DNA from: Przewalskia tangutica
Lineage: Eukaryota > Streptophyta > Magnoliopsida > Solanales > Solanaceae
DNA length: 64,000 bases
Assembly (NCBI GenBank): GCA_029844215.1
Contig: CM056728.1
Span: 9,202,001-9,266,000, forward strand
Direction of reading: 5' to 3'
Shown here piece after piece: positions 47,337-58,993 of this stretch; position 1 is the first letter of the stretch; the number at the start of each line of letters is the position of its first letter. A model generated the notes under the pieces. It ran no database searches and was not told the origin of the DNA. It saw only the letters and a list, made by a program, of their open reading frames with translations. The translations under genes and the position numbers were made by a program.

Positions 47337-48866
47337 TCAACCGCCGATGAGTTGAATCTCGCTCAATCGTTTACCACTTCTCAACTGTACTGCCTGGCAT
47401 TGTTCTCTTGGATTCATCTCTGTGTTGCTTGGCAGTGTACCTTGTGGTCTGCTGTTCGCTTGCTTTGCTATCTGACCCATTTGTGTTTCCAAGTTCCTGA
47501 ACGAGGATCTAGTTTCTATCACGAACTGGGTCTGGGCGTTGGTGAGTGCCAACAAAGCTGCTCTCAGCTCATCTTGCTTTTCTGGCTGAACAGGTGCATT
47601 GAACTATTGAGAGGGTGGGGCCTGAGTAAATGGCTGCTGATTCTGGTGCTGCTGGTTTTAGTACTGGCCTCTATATTGATTCTGCTTCCCCTGGTCTCCT
47701 CTCCAGGAAAAGTTTGGGTGGTTCCTCCACCCTGGATTGTATGTGTTGGAGTATGGATTGTTTTGGGGCCTCTGATAGTTACCCACGGCCTGACACTCTG
47801 CTTGCTCGATTGACATATTATTAGGATCAGCTGAAGGACATCTATCGAATGTATGTGGACCACCACATATTTCACAGCTCTTTGGCATCTGTACTGCATT
47901 CACCGATACTGTATGTTGTTGCAGCTGCTTGGTCAACAGGGCAACTTGGGCATTCAGGGCAGTGATGGCATCTATCTCGTGAACTTCCACTGTTCTCCTA
48001 CCACTCATTGGTCTATCTTCTGTGACATGGTTGTTGGTGGCCATATCTTCTAATAATTCGTGAGCTTCGTGAGCTGTTTTCCTCATAAATGTCCCACCTG
48101 CTGCATCTATAATTGTTCTGGTTGTTCCGCTCAGCCCGTTATAGAAGATGTGGACCAAGTTCCACAACTCAATACAGTGGTGTGGGCACTTTCTCTGCAA
48201 ATCCTTGAACCTCTCCCAAGCTTCGTATAATGACTCTCCATCTGCTTGGTAGAAATTATTCAGCTCCCCTCTCAATTTTGCTGCTTTGCACGGTGGAAAG
48301 AATTTGGCCAAAAATTTATGTGCCAGCTCTTGCCATGTAAAAATCGAATCAGCTGGCAGGGAATTTAACCATACTTTTGCTCTGTCCCTGAGTGAGAAGG
48401 GAAACAGCCTCAATCTGACGGCATCATCAGTAACGCCGTTATATCTGAATGTTGCACATAGCTCCAAGAAATTAGCTATGTGCATATGTGGATCCTCTGA
48501 TGGCAACCCTCCAAATCGACCGTGTTCTCGCACCGTGCTTAGAATCGCGGTTTGATCTCAAAGTTATTTGCTCTATCTATACTGGGAGCCTAATACATGT
48601 CTGCGTTCGCTCACCCTGGCGACGTAGTCTCCCAAGCTTCTTTCTGCATGGACTTGAACTCTCTCCTCGACATCCATAGGTAGTCGCCGAGGCATTCCTT
48701 GATTATGTTGATTTTCACCTAACCCCTCTCTCAGCACATTGTTGTTTTGACCGCCGTCCATCTCTATCAAGGTTGCAATTCGCTGGTTCCTTCTATTCTG
48801 CTTACAGGTTTTCTCGATCTCTGGATTAAAGGGAACAAGAGTGTCTGCTCCTCTTCTCCTTCGCAT
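47337..48866 (-). pseudogene. Athila Gag
   Basis: Starts MRRRRGADTLVPFNPEIEKT (48866). After a frame change near 48550 it has EHGRFGGLPSEDPHMHIANF, LELCATFRYNGVTDDAVRLR, LFPFSLRDRAKVWLNSLPAD and FLAKFFPPCKAAKLRGEL, the retrotransposon gag domain of the Athila/Tat branch. A zinc knuckle SCEICGGPHTFDRC (about 47850-47890) follows. Further shifts (about 47660-47900 and 47560) break the C-terminus. It would form particles and bind RNA. Confidence 0.85.
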
Positions 48867-49017
48867 AAACTGAGCGCCTGAAACAGATCAAAAACAAACA
48901 AACGGATCACAGCAACCTGATTTTTACCAAAATAAAAAAAACGAAATAATTCAATAAAAAATAAAAACCAAATTAGAAATTAAAAATAGATAAAATTGAT
49001 ATTGAACTATGCCTAAT

Positions 49018-49034
49018 CCCCGGCAACGGCGCCA
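49018..49034 (-). promoter_or_regulatory. Athila primer-binding site (tRNA-Asp)
   Basis: The - strand reads TGGCGCCGTTGCCGGGG just inside the 5' LTR, the tRNA-Asp site used by Athila/Tat elements. Confidence 0.9.
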
Positions 49035-49040
49035 AAAACT

Positions 49041-50407
49041 TGATGCGCGATTTAATGCACACACTTTAACGCAAGTGCACGTTATCGTGACAAGTAATAT
49101 AGTCTAGGTAAGACCGAATATCGTCCTCAAGGATTAGTGTTCAAGTACCAATTATCTATCTTTTGTTATCTATTTGGTAACCGATATTTGATTTTGTTGA
49201 TTATAACTAACAATTATAAATACTAATTAACTATGTGTTTACTTCATTAGTGATGGAAATATGGCTTCCAAGTCGCTTCAACTATCCGCTTATATTACTT
49301 ATTAATGCAATAAATTATGGTTCTTCTTCTTTTGGAGCTAGCTGGTTTACTAATTCGTTTTATACTCCCGTTAAGGCTATATAAACACTCAACCCCAGTA
49401 GCGCTCCTTTCTACCTTTCGGTGATAAGGATGACTCTATAGGAGGATTAAGACCAAAAACCTAGTTAATCGTCACGCACCATGCGTGAAATTAGATATTT
49501 AAACCTCTTATTAACGCTACACAAGTAATTGAGGTATTTTCATCCCCAATCCGACCTATGTCTACCCAACTTACAGCATAGTCACAACCTCCTTCTTTCG
49601 AAGTTTGATTAGAAATCATATAAATAATGATAATTAGTGATCAATTAATTACCAATCATTCAAAACAATTATTGAGTAAATCTCAACAATAAGAAGAACA
49701 ACCATAAACATGCATCAATTCATAATATAAGGTTCAAGTGAATTGACATGGAAAGCCCTATAATGGAATTAGTTCCTAGCCATTGACATGACAAGAACTA
49801 ATTCAATATCCAACATAAAAATTGAAAGTAAAGTAAAGTAAAGAAAAGAAAATTACTAAGTAAAGGTTTTCAATCTTCAACTCCAAGAAGTCTTGTGTTT
49901 GTGCAAGAGAGGGAACCCTTGAAAACTGCCTAGGGTTCTCTTTTTATAGCCTCCAAACCGCCCTTAAGGTTTTCCTTCAGGCCTGGCCCATAAAATCGTC
50001 AAAACCTGATTTTTCCCGCGTCGGCGCCGCGGCCCTGCTATCGGCGCCGCGGCGCCGGAAGTTCTGAAAGCCCTCTGATGATTAGGCGCCGCGGCTCTGC
50101 AACTTTGTCAGATGGAGCGGCGCTACAAACTTCGCGACCCTACGGATATTGGGCCGGGCGCTGGACTGATGGCAGGAGGCGCCGCGGCGCTGGCCCGTGT
50201 CCGTGCCTGGTTCGCCACTTTCTCGTCTTTTAAGCTCTGGAACCTCCACTTTTGCCCTCTTTTAGCTCCTTTTCCGCCAAATAGCCATTTTAACCAATTT
50301 GACTCAAAAGAAAGAAAATATATCCTAAGACGACACGTATTTGTACAAAAAGGGACAAAAGACTAACTAAAAACGACTCAAAAAGTGTATATAAAATACA
50401 CCGATCA
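49041..50407 (-). repeat. Athila 5' LTR
   Basis: 1367 bp. The GC-rich block (about 50015-50200) retains the 14-bp perfect palindrome GGCGCCGCGGCGCC at 50043-50056 and several partial copies; the sister LTR has lost them. Confidence 0.9.
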
Positions 50408-50412
50408 CATAA

Positions 50413-51315
50413 TCTTCTTATACAATTCCTTCATATCCAACCCATATTTCTTACATGCAATTTATCTAAGAGCAATATTTACCACTACAAGTTCTTTCTT
50501 CTACACATGCAACACCATAAACTAACAAAGAGAGAAGGAATTGTTACCTTAGAACTTTAGCCAAATTAATCCCACAAATTTGCTAGCCTCCTTTCCACAA
50601 ACACCACCACAATAACTCCTACAAGCTTGCCAACAAGTTTCCTTCTTGCCACACTTTTCAGATTTTCCTCAAGCTTTGATTTTCTCTTGAATTTCTAGAG
50701 AGAAGAGACAGCTTTTATCTTTAGAGAGAGAGAAGAACTTGAAGAATGACCAAGTCTTGAAGACTTGGTCAATAAGTAGTACATGCAAAATCAGATGGGG
50801 GGGACACTTGTCACCCTCCCATGGCCTTTTTTTTTAAAACAAAACAGTTCAGATTTTTCCACTCAACTTCGCAGAACCCGCTGGCGCCATGCGGCGCGCG
50901 GCCACAATGAAACCTCTGCCGACTCGAACTTTCAGCCACGGCCTGCTTCCCGGCCACATGGCGTGCAACTTCAGCGAACCCTCCGATCATCCGCGCCGCT
51001 GCCTCGTGATCCGCATCATGCCCTGTGGCTCACGATCAAACACATTTCGTCCCGATCACGCCGAACTTGTAACTCCAATAACTTTCTACTCCGATGTCCT
51101 ATCGACGAACGGTTGGTTGCGTTGGAAACTAGACTCAACGAACTACGCACTAGGCCTTGAAACACCTAGGAACTCTCAATGTAACGGGTCATAACCCGCC
51201 TCAAAGTTGACCAAAAACCTATCCGAAACAATCCGTCAACCTATCCTTCTAAAATTTAAGTCTTAATCCCTTTCGTATGCTCTCACACGTATGGCCAAAA
51301 CTACGGGGTATAACA
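50413..51315 (-). repeat. Chromovirus 5' LTR, second segment
   Basis: Continues the LTR cut at 41881. It holds the inverted-repeat pair (50748-50820) and a GC-rich block (about 50870-51050) with GGCGCCATGCGGCGCGCGGC, which is longer than in the 3' LTR. It ends ATAACA followed by TGTTG, the TSD in the Sirevirus LTR. Confidence 0.9.
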
Positions 51316-51320
51316 TGTTG

Positions 51321-51753
51321 TCTGAGTGTGTCGACAACATTCTGCCCAACATTATAATTGCTGCTTAGATTCTAGATTTGTTCTTTATTGAAGCAATTGT
51401 AATGAGATGTTGCCTATGTCTATTTAGGTAGATTTTTCAGGCATAAGTCATCTGTGACTTAACCTTTTTTATTCCTTTTGTATTATCTTGTAATATTGTA
51501 AAAGAAAGAATATATTCAATTGTATATAAATATATACAATATTTTCGGTCATTGACATGTAAATATAAACATTTGTGTTCTTTATTATTTCCGCTGCATT
51601 TTACTCTTCAAAGGTTTTTCTGTTTTTATCGAAATGTCGTCACCTGTGTCATACGACATTATTGCTGACATTTGCAACTGGTTTAGCATACAAGCTTATT
51701 TTACTTGTGGTTAATTTTTAATTATTCCATAGTATTACCTCCGGGACTCAACA
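51321..51753 (+). repeat. Sirevirus 5' LTR, second segment
   Basis: Resumes as CTGAGTGTGTCGACAACAT and ends GGGACTCAACA. It aligns with 61736-62284 of the 3' LTR apart from the 102-bp insert there. Confidence 0.85.
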
Positions 51754-51755
51754 AT

Positions 51756-51768
51756 TGATATCAGAGCC
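51756..51768 (+). promoter_or_regulatory. Sirevirus primer-binding site
   Basis: TGATATCAGAGCC, two bases after the LTR end. It is one G-to-A change from the tRNA-iMet site TGGTATCAGAGC. Confidence 0.75.
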
Positions 51769-51810
51769 AACACTTGACATAATAAGTGTTTGGTCCTGTT
51801 ATTTAAATTA

Positions 51811-53183
51811 TGAATCCGGCTAATCCAACAATTGGTAGACTTCCTATTTTAGATAGTTCAAACTATGCCTATTGGAAAATTTGTCTACACTCTCATATCA
51901 AATCAATTAATGTTAGGGTATGATGATTTATTACCAACGGATATGTTGTTCCAATGCTTCCACCAGATGAGGAAGGTGACATACTTGTTAAACCTGAATC
52001 CGAATGGAATGTAGAAGAACCCAACAATGCAAGCTTCAACAAAAAGACGTTAAATGCCATTTTTGGATGAGTTGATCTTTATATGTTCAAACTCATACAA
52101 AACTGTTCTACAGCCAAGGACGCATGAGATACTTTACAAACCCATTGTGAATGTAGCTCTAGTGTTCGTAGAACAAAGTTTCGTATGCTCATGAGTAAAT
52201 ATGAACATTTAAGGATGGAAGATACGAAAGATATTAAAACATATTTTGAAAAGTTGATTGACATTTCTAATGAATGTCAAGTGCTTGGTTCACCATTGAC
52301 CAACACTCAACTTGTGGAAAAAGCACTTCGTTCTCTTTCTGAAAAGTTCAACATAAAGATTTGTGCGATTGAAGAAGCTCACAATCTTGCTACAATGGAT
52401 CTTCATACCTTAATGAGTATTCTCAAAACTTATGAGATGAATATGGAAAATCAAAGGACATTGTATAAAAGCAAGGATATAACACTTCAAGTAAAATCCT
52501 TAGAGAATCAAATCGATGAAGATGATGAGAACCTTGAAGAAATTGGTGATGGTGCAAATGTTGCCTTCCTTACTCGAAAGTTCAATTCGATGGTAAGGAA
52601 GTTCAACAATGATAAAAATAAATTTAAATCCAAAGAGCACCAAAACTAAGGCTTCAATAAAAAGTCCACTAACTCTCTTCCTATAGTACAAAGAGGAAAT
52701 CAACTAAAGAGAACTAACTCAGACTGAACTAAATTTGATCCCAAACAACTTGAAATTGTGCAATGTCATGCTCGTTCAGGGTGGGGTCATTATGTCAATG
52801 AATGTGCAAACACATTGAAAAAATTTGGTAAAAGTATGTGGGTTTCTCTTAGTGACGACGAAGAAGATCAAGAAATAGAGTCACAAGTAATGCTGGCCAC
52901 TGTATTTGAACAGTCATGTTCAGACGAAGAAAATGTCATCGACAGTGTTGTCCTAAATGTCACCACATTTGCTTTAACATCTGCGATGACATCTGCATTT
53001 CCAGCAACATCCGAAAGATATGAATACTTCAACTATCATGATGTTAATTGCTTTAGTAGTATTATTTCTTGTAGTGAGACTAGTTTTGATGATCCAGTTG
53101 ATCCCAAGGACGACATGATTAAGGAGTTACAAAAGCTTTGTAAAGACTTAATCCTAGAATCCAAACAACTTGACTCAAGTTAA
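51811..53183 (+). pseudogene. Sirevirus Gag
   Basis: Starts MNPANPTIGRLPILDSSNYA with the Copia Gag motif YWKICLHSHIKSI. Stops at about 51920, 52068 and 52125 (KDA-stop-DTLQ, where Trp is usual) interrupt it. The segment 52185-52649 then reads MEDTKDIKTYFEKLIDISNE and LRSLSEKFNIKICAIEEA. The zinc knuckle (about 52760-52805) reads QCHARSGWGHYVNEC: the second Cys is replaced by Arg, so it is broken. A C-terminal acidic part SLSDDEEDQEIE follows to about 53183. It is inactive. Confidence 0.8.
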
Positions 53184-53638
53184 AATCTTTAACCCTTGAG
53201 AATGCAGATTTAAAAGACACAATAACTCATTTAGAGGTTACACTTACCAAAAAAAATCTTGAATTTGGTAAGATAAGTGAAAAGTTGGATCTAGCTGAAG
53301 CAACCTTCCATAAGCTCAATACATGTACTTTCAAACTGAATGAGATACTAAGTGTTAGTCAACCACCACACACAGGTATTGGGTACAAGAACTCTCTTAA
53401 TGCAATATGCTCTAATTTGTTTGACAAAATTGAGAGAATAGGTTTTGTAAAATAAAAATGATTAAAAGAAAAGTTCTCGGCCTCATCAAATGATATGAAG
53501 TTTGTGTGCCAATAAAACCATATTGTCACAAACTTCAGAATTTCAGGAGCTAATGTTGTCAAGACGACTGTCCAACATCTCGGACAACACTCGAAGCAAC
53601 ATTCCTCAGTCCAGAAAGGAAAATGTTTTAAGAGAATT
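53184..53638 (+). other. Sirevirus Gag-Pol linker
   Basis: Codons of a helical, Leu/Lys-rich segment (AD-KDTITHLEVTLTKK, LEFGKISEKLDLAEATFHKL) continue in broken frames. This is the Gag C-terminal coiled-coil-like region typical of Sireviruses. No separate gene. Confidence 0.5.
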
Positions 53639-54325
53639 TTGGTTCCCAAAATAAGTGTGAAATGTAATGTTGCTTTAACTGCCTTAAGGATTAACATTGC
53701 AGGTTCTTGGTACTTTGATAGTGGGTGTTCACGCCACATGACAGGGACAAAAGAGTGCCTAAAGAACTACGAGCCACTCAGTGGAGGTAACGTAACTTAT
53801 GGAGGTGGCAGCAAAAGTAAAATCATAGGAAAAGGAACCTTAAATGTTCCTGGTGTTCCTGTCTTGGAAAATGTCTTACATGTTGACGGATTAATGGCTA
53901 ACTTAGTTAGTATAAGTCAATTGTGTGACGACAATCTTGAGGTAAAATTTAATAAGTATGCTTGTACAGTTACAAATGAAGCTAACAAATGTGTAGTGTC
54001 AGGTACAAGGACATGCGACAATTGCTATCTTGTTGGAGAACAAGAAATCTACAATAATGTTAGGAATGATGACACAACTTTGTGGCATAAAAAATTAGGT
54101 CATGTCAACTACCGTAACTTAGAAAGATTAATTTCTTATGAGGCGGTAAGATGCATTCCTAAACTAAGTCCTAAAGATAAAACAGTGGTTTGTGAAGATT
54201 GTCTAAAAGGTAAGCAAACCCGCGTCTCCCATAATGTTGCCCAGAATGATGGACAACATTTAGGTATGTCTCACTGCTTTCAGTTATCAAGATGTCACCA
54301 TCTCGCTCTGCTCGCACGGTGAAAT
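53639..54325 (+). pseudogene. Sirevirus protease and GAG-pre-integrase
   Basis: Opens with GSWYFDSGCSRHMTGTKECL, the Copia protease block with active-site DSG. It continues GGGSKSKIIGKGTLNVPGVP, LENVLHVDGLMANLVSISQL (compare L-NVLYV-GL--NL-SISQL), then the pre-integrase zinc block LWHKKLGHVNYRNLERL and VCEDCLKGKQTRVSH. Homology stops near 54265-54325, where a foreign segment begins. The stretch is open in one frame for 227 codons, among the best preserved parts of the element. Confidence 0.8.
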
Positions 54326-54866
54326 TCTTGATTCATTCAGTATGTATTAAGGTAAACGAGTACAGTCAGTCCAATAGTAAAGCTATAGCGACTATGTACC
54401 TGCACTTGAGTCAAGTCCAGCTTCCCTCCTGTAGGTCCCGGCCTGCTTCTCTCACGAAATAATCGCTCACTAGCTAGCCGGACTAGTGGGGGCCCTATCT
54501 GGAGACATACTAAAAACCATGCCTTTCGAACCGAATGCAATGCCAGTCTTCCAAATAAAAAAAAGGGCTCGTTGGGAAAAAAGATTACGTGCAGCCTGTA
54601 GAGCACATGAAGTTTGAGCTTGTGTTTTCCTGTTTGACGATCTGTTTAACCTTTTTCCGGATCTTTATCTTGCCCTATGAGCTTATGCAGTGAGTGCCAG
54701 GAGGGGCGCTTTTAAGACGTTTTCCTGTAAGGAAAGGCGTGGAAAGCTATTTGCACTTGCTTGACTATAAAGTTGGAAAGGGGCTTCTCAGTGAGAAGAA
54801 GAGTCCTTGTCCTATTCCATGCTTTTGATTCAATTGCTAACTGCTAACAGTGGCAAAGAGCTTTTT

Positions 54867-54898
<32 letters not shown>

Positions 54899-55705
54899 AT
54901 CGGACTCCCACGGGGGGCATACGACATTAACTTCACTGCCTTAATCCACGAAAGGGAGGAAGGATCAATAGTTATCCACTTGCAAATGATCGGCTCTTAG
55001 GAAAAGATGACATTCTTACTGTTCGAGAAGAAACTGCTATTGAATCGGCTGCTAGTCCTTGTAGTGTGGTGATTGACCTCAATGCTAATGGTGATCCCCA
55101 AGGTTAGCTCGCTCCTTGCTCGTGGAGCGACATACCAATAAAAAGAAAAGTGTTATCGGATTGGAATCGATGACTTAAGCCTTACCTTTAGCCCGATCTT
55201 CCTTATTAATTATTGATAAGGCACAGGGGAATCATCATCCTTATAAGACTATTGCTAAACAAAAGCAATTCTTTTTCACATTCAACCATGAGAGGGAAAC
55301 TTGAGCAATCAAAGTTACGCATGTGAAAAGAAGGAATGATTCGAGGCAACCTCTCTCTTCCTTGAACAAATAAGTGTGGGGAAGAGTGAGAGGGGGGCTA
55401 CGAGCCCTCTCTCGTTGTTGTTCCCGGGTGCCTCTTTGCTGCCAATTCGACTGATCAGTAGCTAGCTCTACCATTGTAGTTGTGGAGGGGACTTTCTCTA
55501 TAAGCATCTTCTTTCTTACAGCACCCGAAGGATACCGGACTACGACCCAACATAAATGTCAGTGGGTGTTATGCTCTCCCTGTGGGTCGAGCCTCCTTTT
55601 CAGTCGCCCTCTACAACTAAGTCAGTTGAGCTCTTTCGGCTCCTAGACCAGCAGTGATCTTTCCTCCTGTTGGTTTGCTTACTTAAATATATGCATCATT
55701 AGAGT
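54326..55705. other. Foreign ~1.4 kb insert in the integrase gene, organelle-like
   Basis: The Copia integrase breaks off around 54265-54325 and resumes at about 55720 (MFKVLHSRIKNLYHSS). The intervening ~1.4 kb has higher G+C, no LTR or inverted-repeat ends, and a texture like plant mitochondrial intergenic DNA (for example TAGCCGGACTAGTGGGGGCC and GGAGGAAGGATCAATAG). It contains no complete gene that I recognise. A NUMT (mitochondrial DNA transferred to the nucleus) is my best guess, not an established identity. The exact borders and any target duplication are unclear. Confidence 0.4.
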
Positions 55706-55719
55706 CAGTCCCTTTTTTG

Positions 55720-58133
55720 GCATGTTCAAGGTACTGCACTCTAGGATAAAAAATTTGTATCATTCTTCTATTTTTCGGATTAGGTCCGATCATGGAAAAA
55801 AGTTTGAGAATAATCTGTTCTCCACATTTTGTGAGAATAAGGGTATTTTTCATGAATTTTCTTCTCCTAAAACCCCTCAGCAGAATGGTGTGGCAGAGAG
55901 GAAGAATAAAACTCTACAAGAGATGGCTAGAGTCATACTTAGTTCTAAGAAAATGTCAAAAATGTTTTTTGGGCTGAAGCCTTGAATATTGCAAGTCACA
56001 TCACAAATAGAGTCTATCTAAGTCCTGGAACAAAAATGACACCCTATGAGCTAATTAATGGAAATAAATCCAATTTGCGTTACTTTCATGTGTTTGGGTG
56101 TGTTTGTTACATCTTAAATGATAGATATCATCTAGCAAAGTTTGACTCTAAAAGTGACAAAGGAGTCTTTGTCGGTTATTCTCAGAATAGTCATGCTTAT
56201 CGTGTGTACAATCTCAGGACCAAAACTATACAAGATTTGTTAACGTTGTTTTTGATGATATTTCTGACCTTACAGGAAATACATCTGAAAATAATGTTAT
56301 AATTTCAGTGGAGAATGAGCAGAATGCTGAAGAACCAGATGTTGCCCCAAATGTTACCACATCCGAAACAATATCTGAATCTGAACCCGAGAGCACAAAA
56401 GGTGCAGAATGCTGAATTGATAGATCAAGTTCGAAGAGACCCCTCATCTAGGATTAGAAAGAACCATCCTACAAGTCAGGTGATAGGAGAAGTGTTCGAA
56501 GGTGTAAGAACAAGAAGGAAAGAACCCCTGAACTACAGAGATATTGTCAGATATGTGTGCATGTCTACCATGTATCAAAAGACAAGTCTTTCTTATTATG
56601 TGTCTACATCAGAACCAAAAAATATTTCAGAAGCACTCAAAGATAATTGTTGGATTCATGTTATGCAAGAAGAACTTGAACAGTTCACAAGAAATGAAGT
56701 CTGGGATTTAGTTTCACGCCCAAATAATACCAATGTAATTGGAAGTAAATGGATATTTAAAAATAAGTCAGATGAATCTGGAACTATTATGCGAAATAAA
56801 GTTCGCCTAGTTGCTCAAGGATACACGCAGGTCGAATGAATTGACTATGATGAAACTTTTGCTCCTGTTGCAAGAATTTAGTCAATTAGATTGTTACTTG
56901 TTGTTGCTTGCTGTCTAAAGATTACTCTCCATCAGATAGATGTTAAAGGTGCTTTCTTGAATGGCTATCTTGATAAAGAAGTCTATGTTGAACAACCTAA
57001 AGGATTTGAAGATCCTCACTATCCACAGTTTGTATACAAGCTCAAAAAGGCATTGTATTGACTAAAACAAGCTCCTCGTATATGGTATGGTCGTTTAACT
57101 TAGTTTCTTCTTGAATTTGGTTTTAAACGTGGTGAAACTGATTGTACTTTATTTATAAAATATCATGAAGTAGATATAGTCATTGCTCAAATCTATGTAG
57201 ATGACATAGTTTTTTGTTCGACTTCACAGTCCTACCTTGAGACATTTATCGAAGTTATGTCTTCAACATTTGAGATGAGCATGATAGGGGAACTAACTTT
57301 TTTCTTAGGCTTGCAGATAAAGCAAAATGAAGATGAAATCTTCATCTCCCAGAGTAAGTACGCCAAAAATTTAGTTAAGAAGTTTGGATTGGAAAATGCT
57401 AAACAAATGAGAACTCCAATGGGATCAACACAGAAGATATGCAAATACGATGTTGGCGAAAATGTTGACTCAATATTATATTGATCTATGATAGGTAGTC
57501 TCTTGTATCTCACTGCTAGTCGTCCTAATATTATGTTTAGTGTTTGTGTGTGTGCTCGATTTCAAGCCTGCCCCAAAGTCTCCCACTTAAATGTCGTAAA
57601 CGTGTCATTAGATATGTTGTCGGCACATGTGAGTTGGGAATTTAGTATTCCAAAGATACTAATCCTAATTTAATAGAATATATTGACTATAATTAGGCTA
57701 GTGATGTGGATGACAGAAAGAGTATGAGTGGAGGATATTTTATCTTGGCAATAATCTTGTTTCTTGGTATAGTCGTAAACAAAACTGTGTCTCACTTTCA
57801 ACTACTGAATCTGAATATTTAGTAGCTGGAAGTTGTTGTTCTCAATTAGTACGGCTAAGACACATGTTAGACGACTAAGGTTTTTCAAGTAATATCTTAG
57901 TTTTGTATTGTGATAATCTGAGTGCTATAAATATTTCCAAAAATCCAGTTCAGCACTCTCGTACAAAACACATTGATATAAGACATCATTTCTTAAGAGA
58001 TTTGGTTGAAAAACAGCTAGTTCAAATTGAACATGTTGACACTCTTCATCAACTAGCTGATATTTTTACAAAAGCTTTGGATCATGAGAGATTTTCTAGT
58101 CTGAAAAACTCTCTAGGTCTGTGTAATCTCTGA
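55720..58133 (+). pseudogene. Sirevirus integrase (C-part), RT and RNase H
   Basis: Integrase: FRIRSDHGKKFEN and FSSPKTPQQNGVAERKNKTL. RT: WIHVMQEELEQFTRNEVWDL, GSKWIFKNKSDESGTIMRNK, VRLVAQGYTQVE, IDYDETFAPVARI, DVKGAFLNGYLDKEVYVEQP, then ALY-stop-LKQAP, and the catalytic IYVDDIVF (about 57195). RNase H: MIGSLLYLTASRPNIMF, TTESEYLVAG-like codons, YCDNLSAINISKNPVQHSRT, KHIDIRHHFLRDLVEKQ and LADIFTKALDHERF. In-frame stops lie near 56837, 56880, 57060, 57103 and 57482. The order integrase-RT-RNase H is that of Copia. The segment at 55722 starts directly after the foreign insert. Confidence 0.85.
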
Positions 58134-58993
58134 AAAAGGCACTGGTTGGTGAATGTCGGCTGAAATGTCTGTAACATTTTTGGGTGACATTTATCTATGT
58201 AATATCATAATATGTTTTTTGTTACTGTTTATTGGCATGAATTTAGTGTTCACACAAGTATGATCCTAAAATAAGAACATGTTTCAAAAAGTGATATCGT
58301 TCTCTGCGATGATATTAGAAAGGGAGTATCAAAATAAGGCAAAGCCTTTTTACTAATCTTTTTGCAACTGTGCAAATGGGCAAAGCCCTTAAATATGATA
58401 ATGTTCCTATACTATAGGAGTATCAAGTGCTAAAACATGAAATTATGAGGATACTAAATAAGTATTCTTATTTTTGACACAAAAATAAATTTTGTATGTG
58501 GTTTATGATTAGATCAAGGACACAATGAGAAAATGTTACATTGGTATGGTGGTTAAACTCATAAAAACACATATAAAACGTGTCTTGATTTTCTGCCAAA
58601 ACGAAAAAGTTCTTCAGGGATCATAATACTTGTGTTATCCAAGATGTTGCCAACATTACTGTTGACATTTTCAGATAATGATATTTGTTGGGATACGGTA
58701 CATAACTGATTTTTGAAAAATATATTTTTCGCTTCCCTACTTTTATGCCTTATTCTGGAATTCAAATTTTTAAATAATTAGATAAATTCCAAATTTTTGA
58801 TGTCTATTTTTTTCTTAAGTTTATGTGTAAGCATTTGACTACAACTCAAACACCTAAAAACCAAAAATATTTTGTTTGTTTGCCAAGTGTATAAAATCTT
58901 CTTCATTAGTTCATTTTTCAGTTGTTTGTCTTTTTCTGAAAATTATATAAAAAGGGGAAAAATATCACATCAATCTCGGTTTAATCAAGACCG
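58134..58993 (+). other. Sirevirus spacer between pol and the third coding region
   Basis: AT-rich with no coding potential. It may include promoter or splice sites for the downstream ORF, as reported for Sireviruses, but none can be assigned from sequence alone. Confidence 0.4.

Larger units (their letters stand above)
41882..50407 (-). mobile_element. Athila-like Gypsy lacking RT and integrase
   Basis: LTRs 41882-43224 and 49041-50407; on the - strand they start TGATCGGTGTATTTTATA and end ATCGCGCATCA. Perfect TSD CATAA (41877-41881, 50408-50412). The primer site is complementary to tRNA-Asp (49018-49034), as is usual for Athila, and the polypurine tract TAAGTTTGGGGGTATT is at 43225-43240. 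Internal order on the - strand: Gag, aspartic protease, then directly post-pol sequence and an env-position ORF. RT, RNase H and integrase are missing (junction near 46400-46670), so it must have moved with help from another element. LTRs are nearly identical outside the GC-rich block: a recent insertion. Confidence 0.9.
31953..51315 (-). mobile_element. Tekay/Del-like chromovirus (Gypsy) with an Athila nested in its 5' LTR
   Basis: On the - strand it starts TGTTATACCCCGTAGTT and ends GGGTCGTGACA. Perfect TSD TGTTG. LTR 31953-34836 (2884 bp); the other LTR, 39969-51315, contains the Athila insert and is ~2.8 kb net. Polypurine tract at 34837-34862, primer site at 39953-39964. The pol order protease-RT-RNase H-integrase with a chromodomain-like C-terminus is typical of Tekay chromoviruses. 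Pol is split over several frames, so this copy is probably inactive, but the two LTRs are very similar and the insertion is young relative to its host element. Confidence 0.9.

Noticed and set aside
47172..47813. 213-codon + strand frame with hydrophobic segments, possible membrane protein
   Set aside because: Antisense of the Athila Gag C-terminus. The hydrophobicity reflects Gln/Asn-rich codons read on the other strand.
54337..55507. Short frames in the foreign insert that might be a gene
   Set aside because: None exceeds about 90 codons and none shows a recognisable domain. Treated as non-coding foreign DNA.
51811..57490. Repeated in-frame TGA/TAG codons in the Sirevirus at Trp, Gly and Arg positions, suggesting recoding
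   Set aside because: The changes are of mixed type (Trp, Gly, Arg and Lys codons affected) and occur with frameshifts and a broken zinc knuckle. Ordinary decay explains them.
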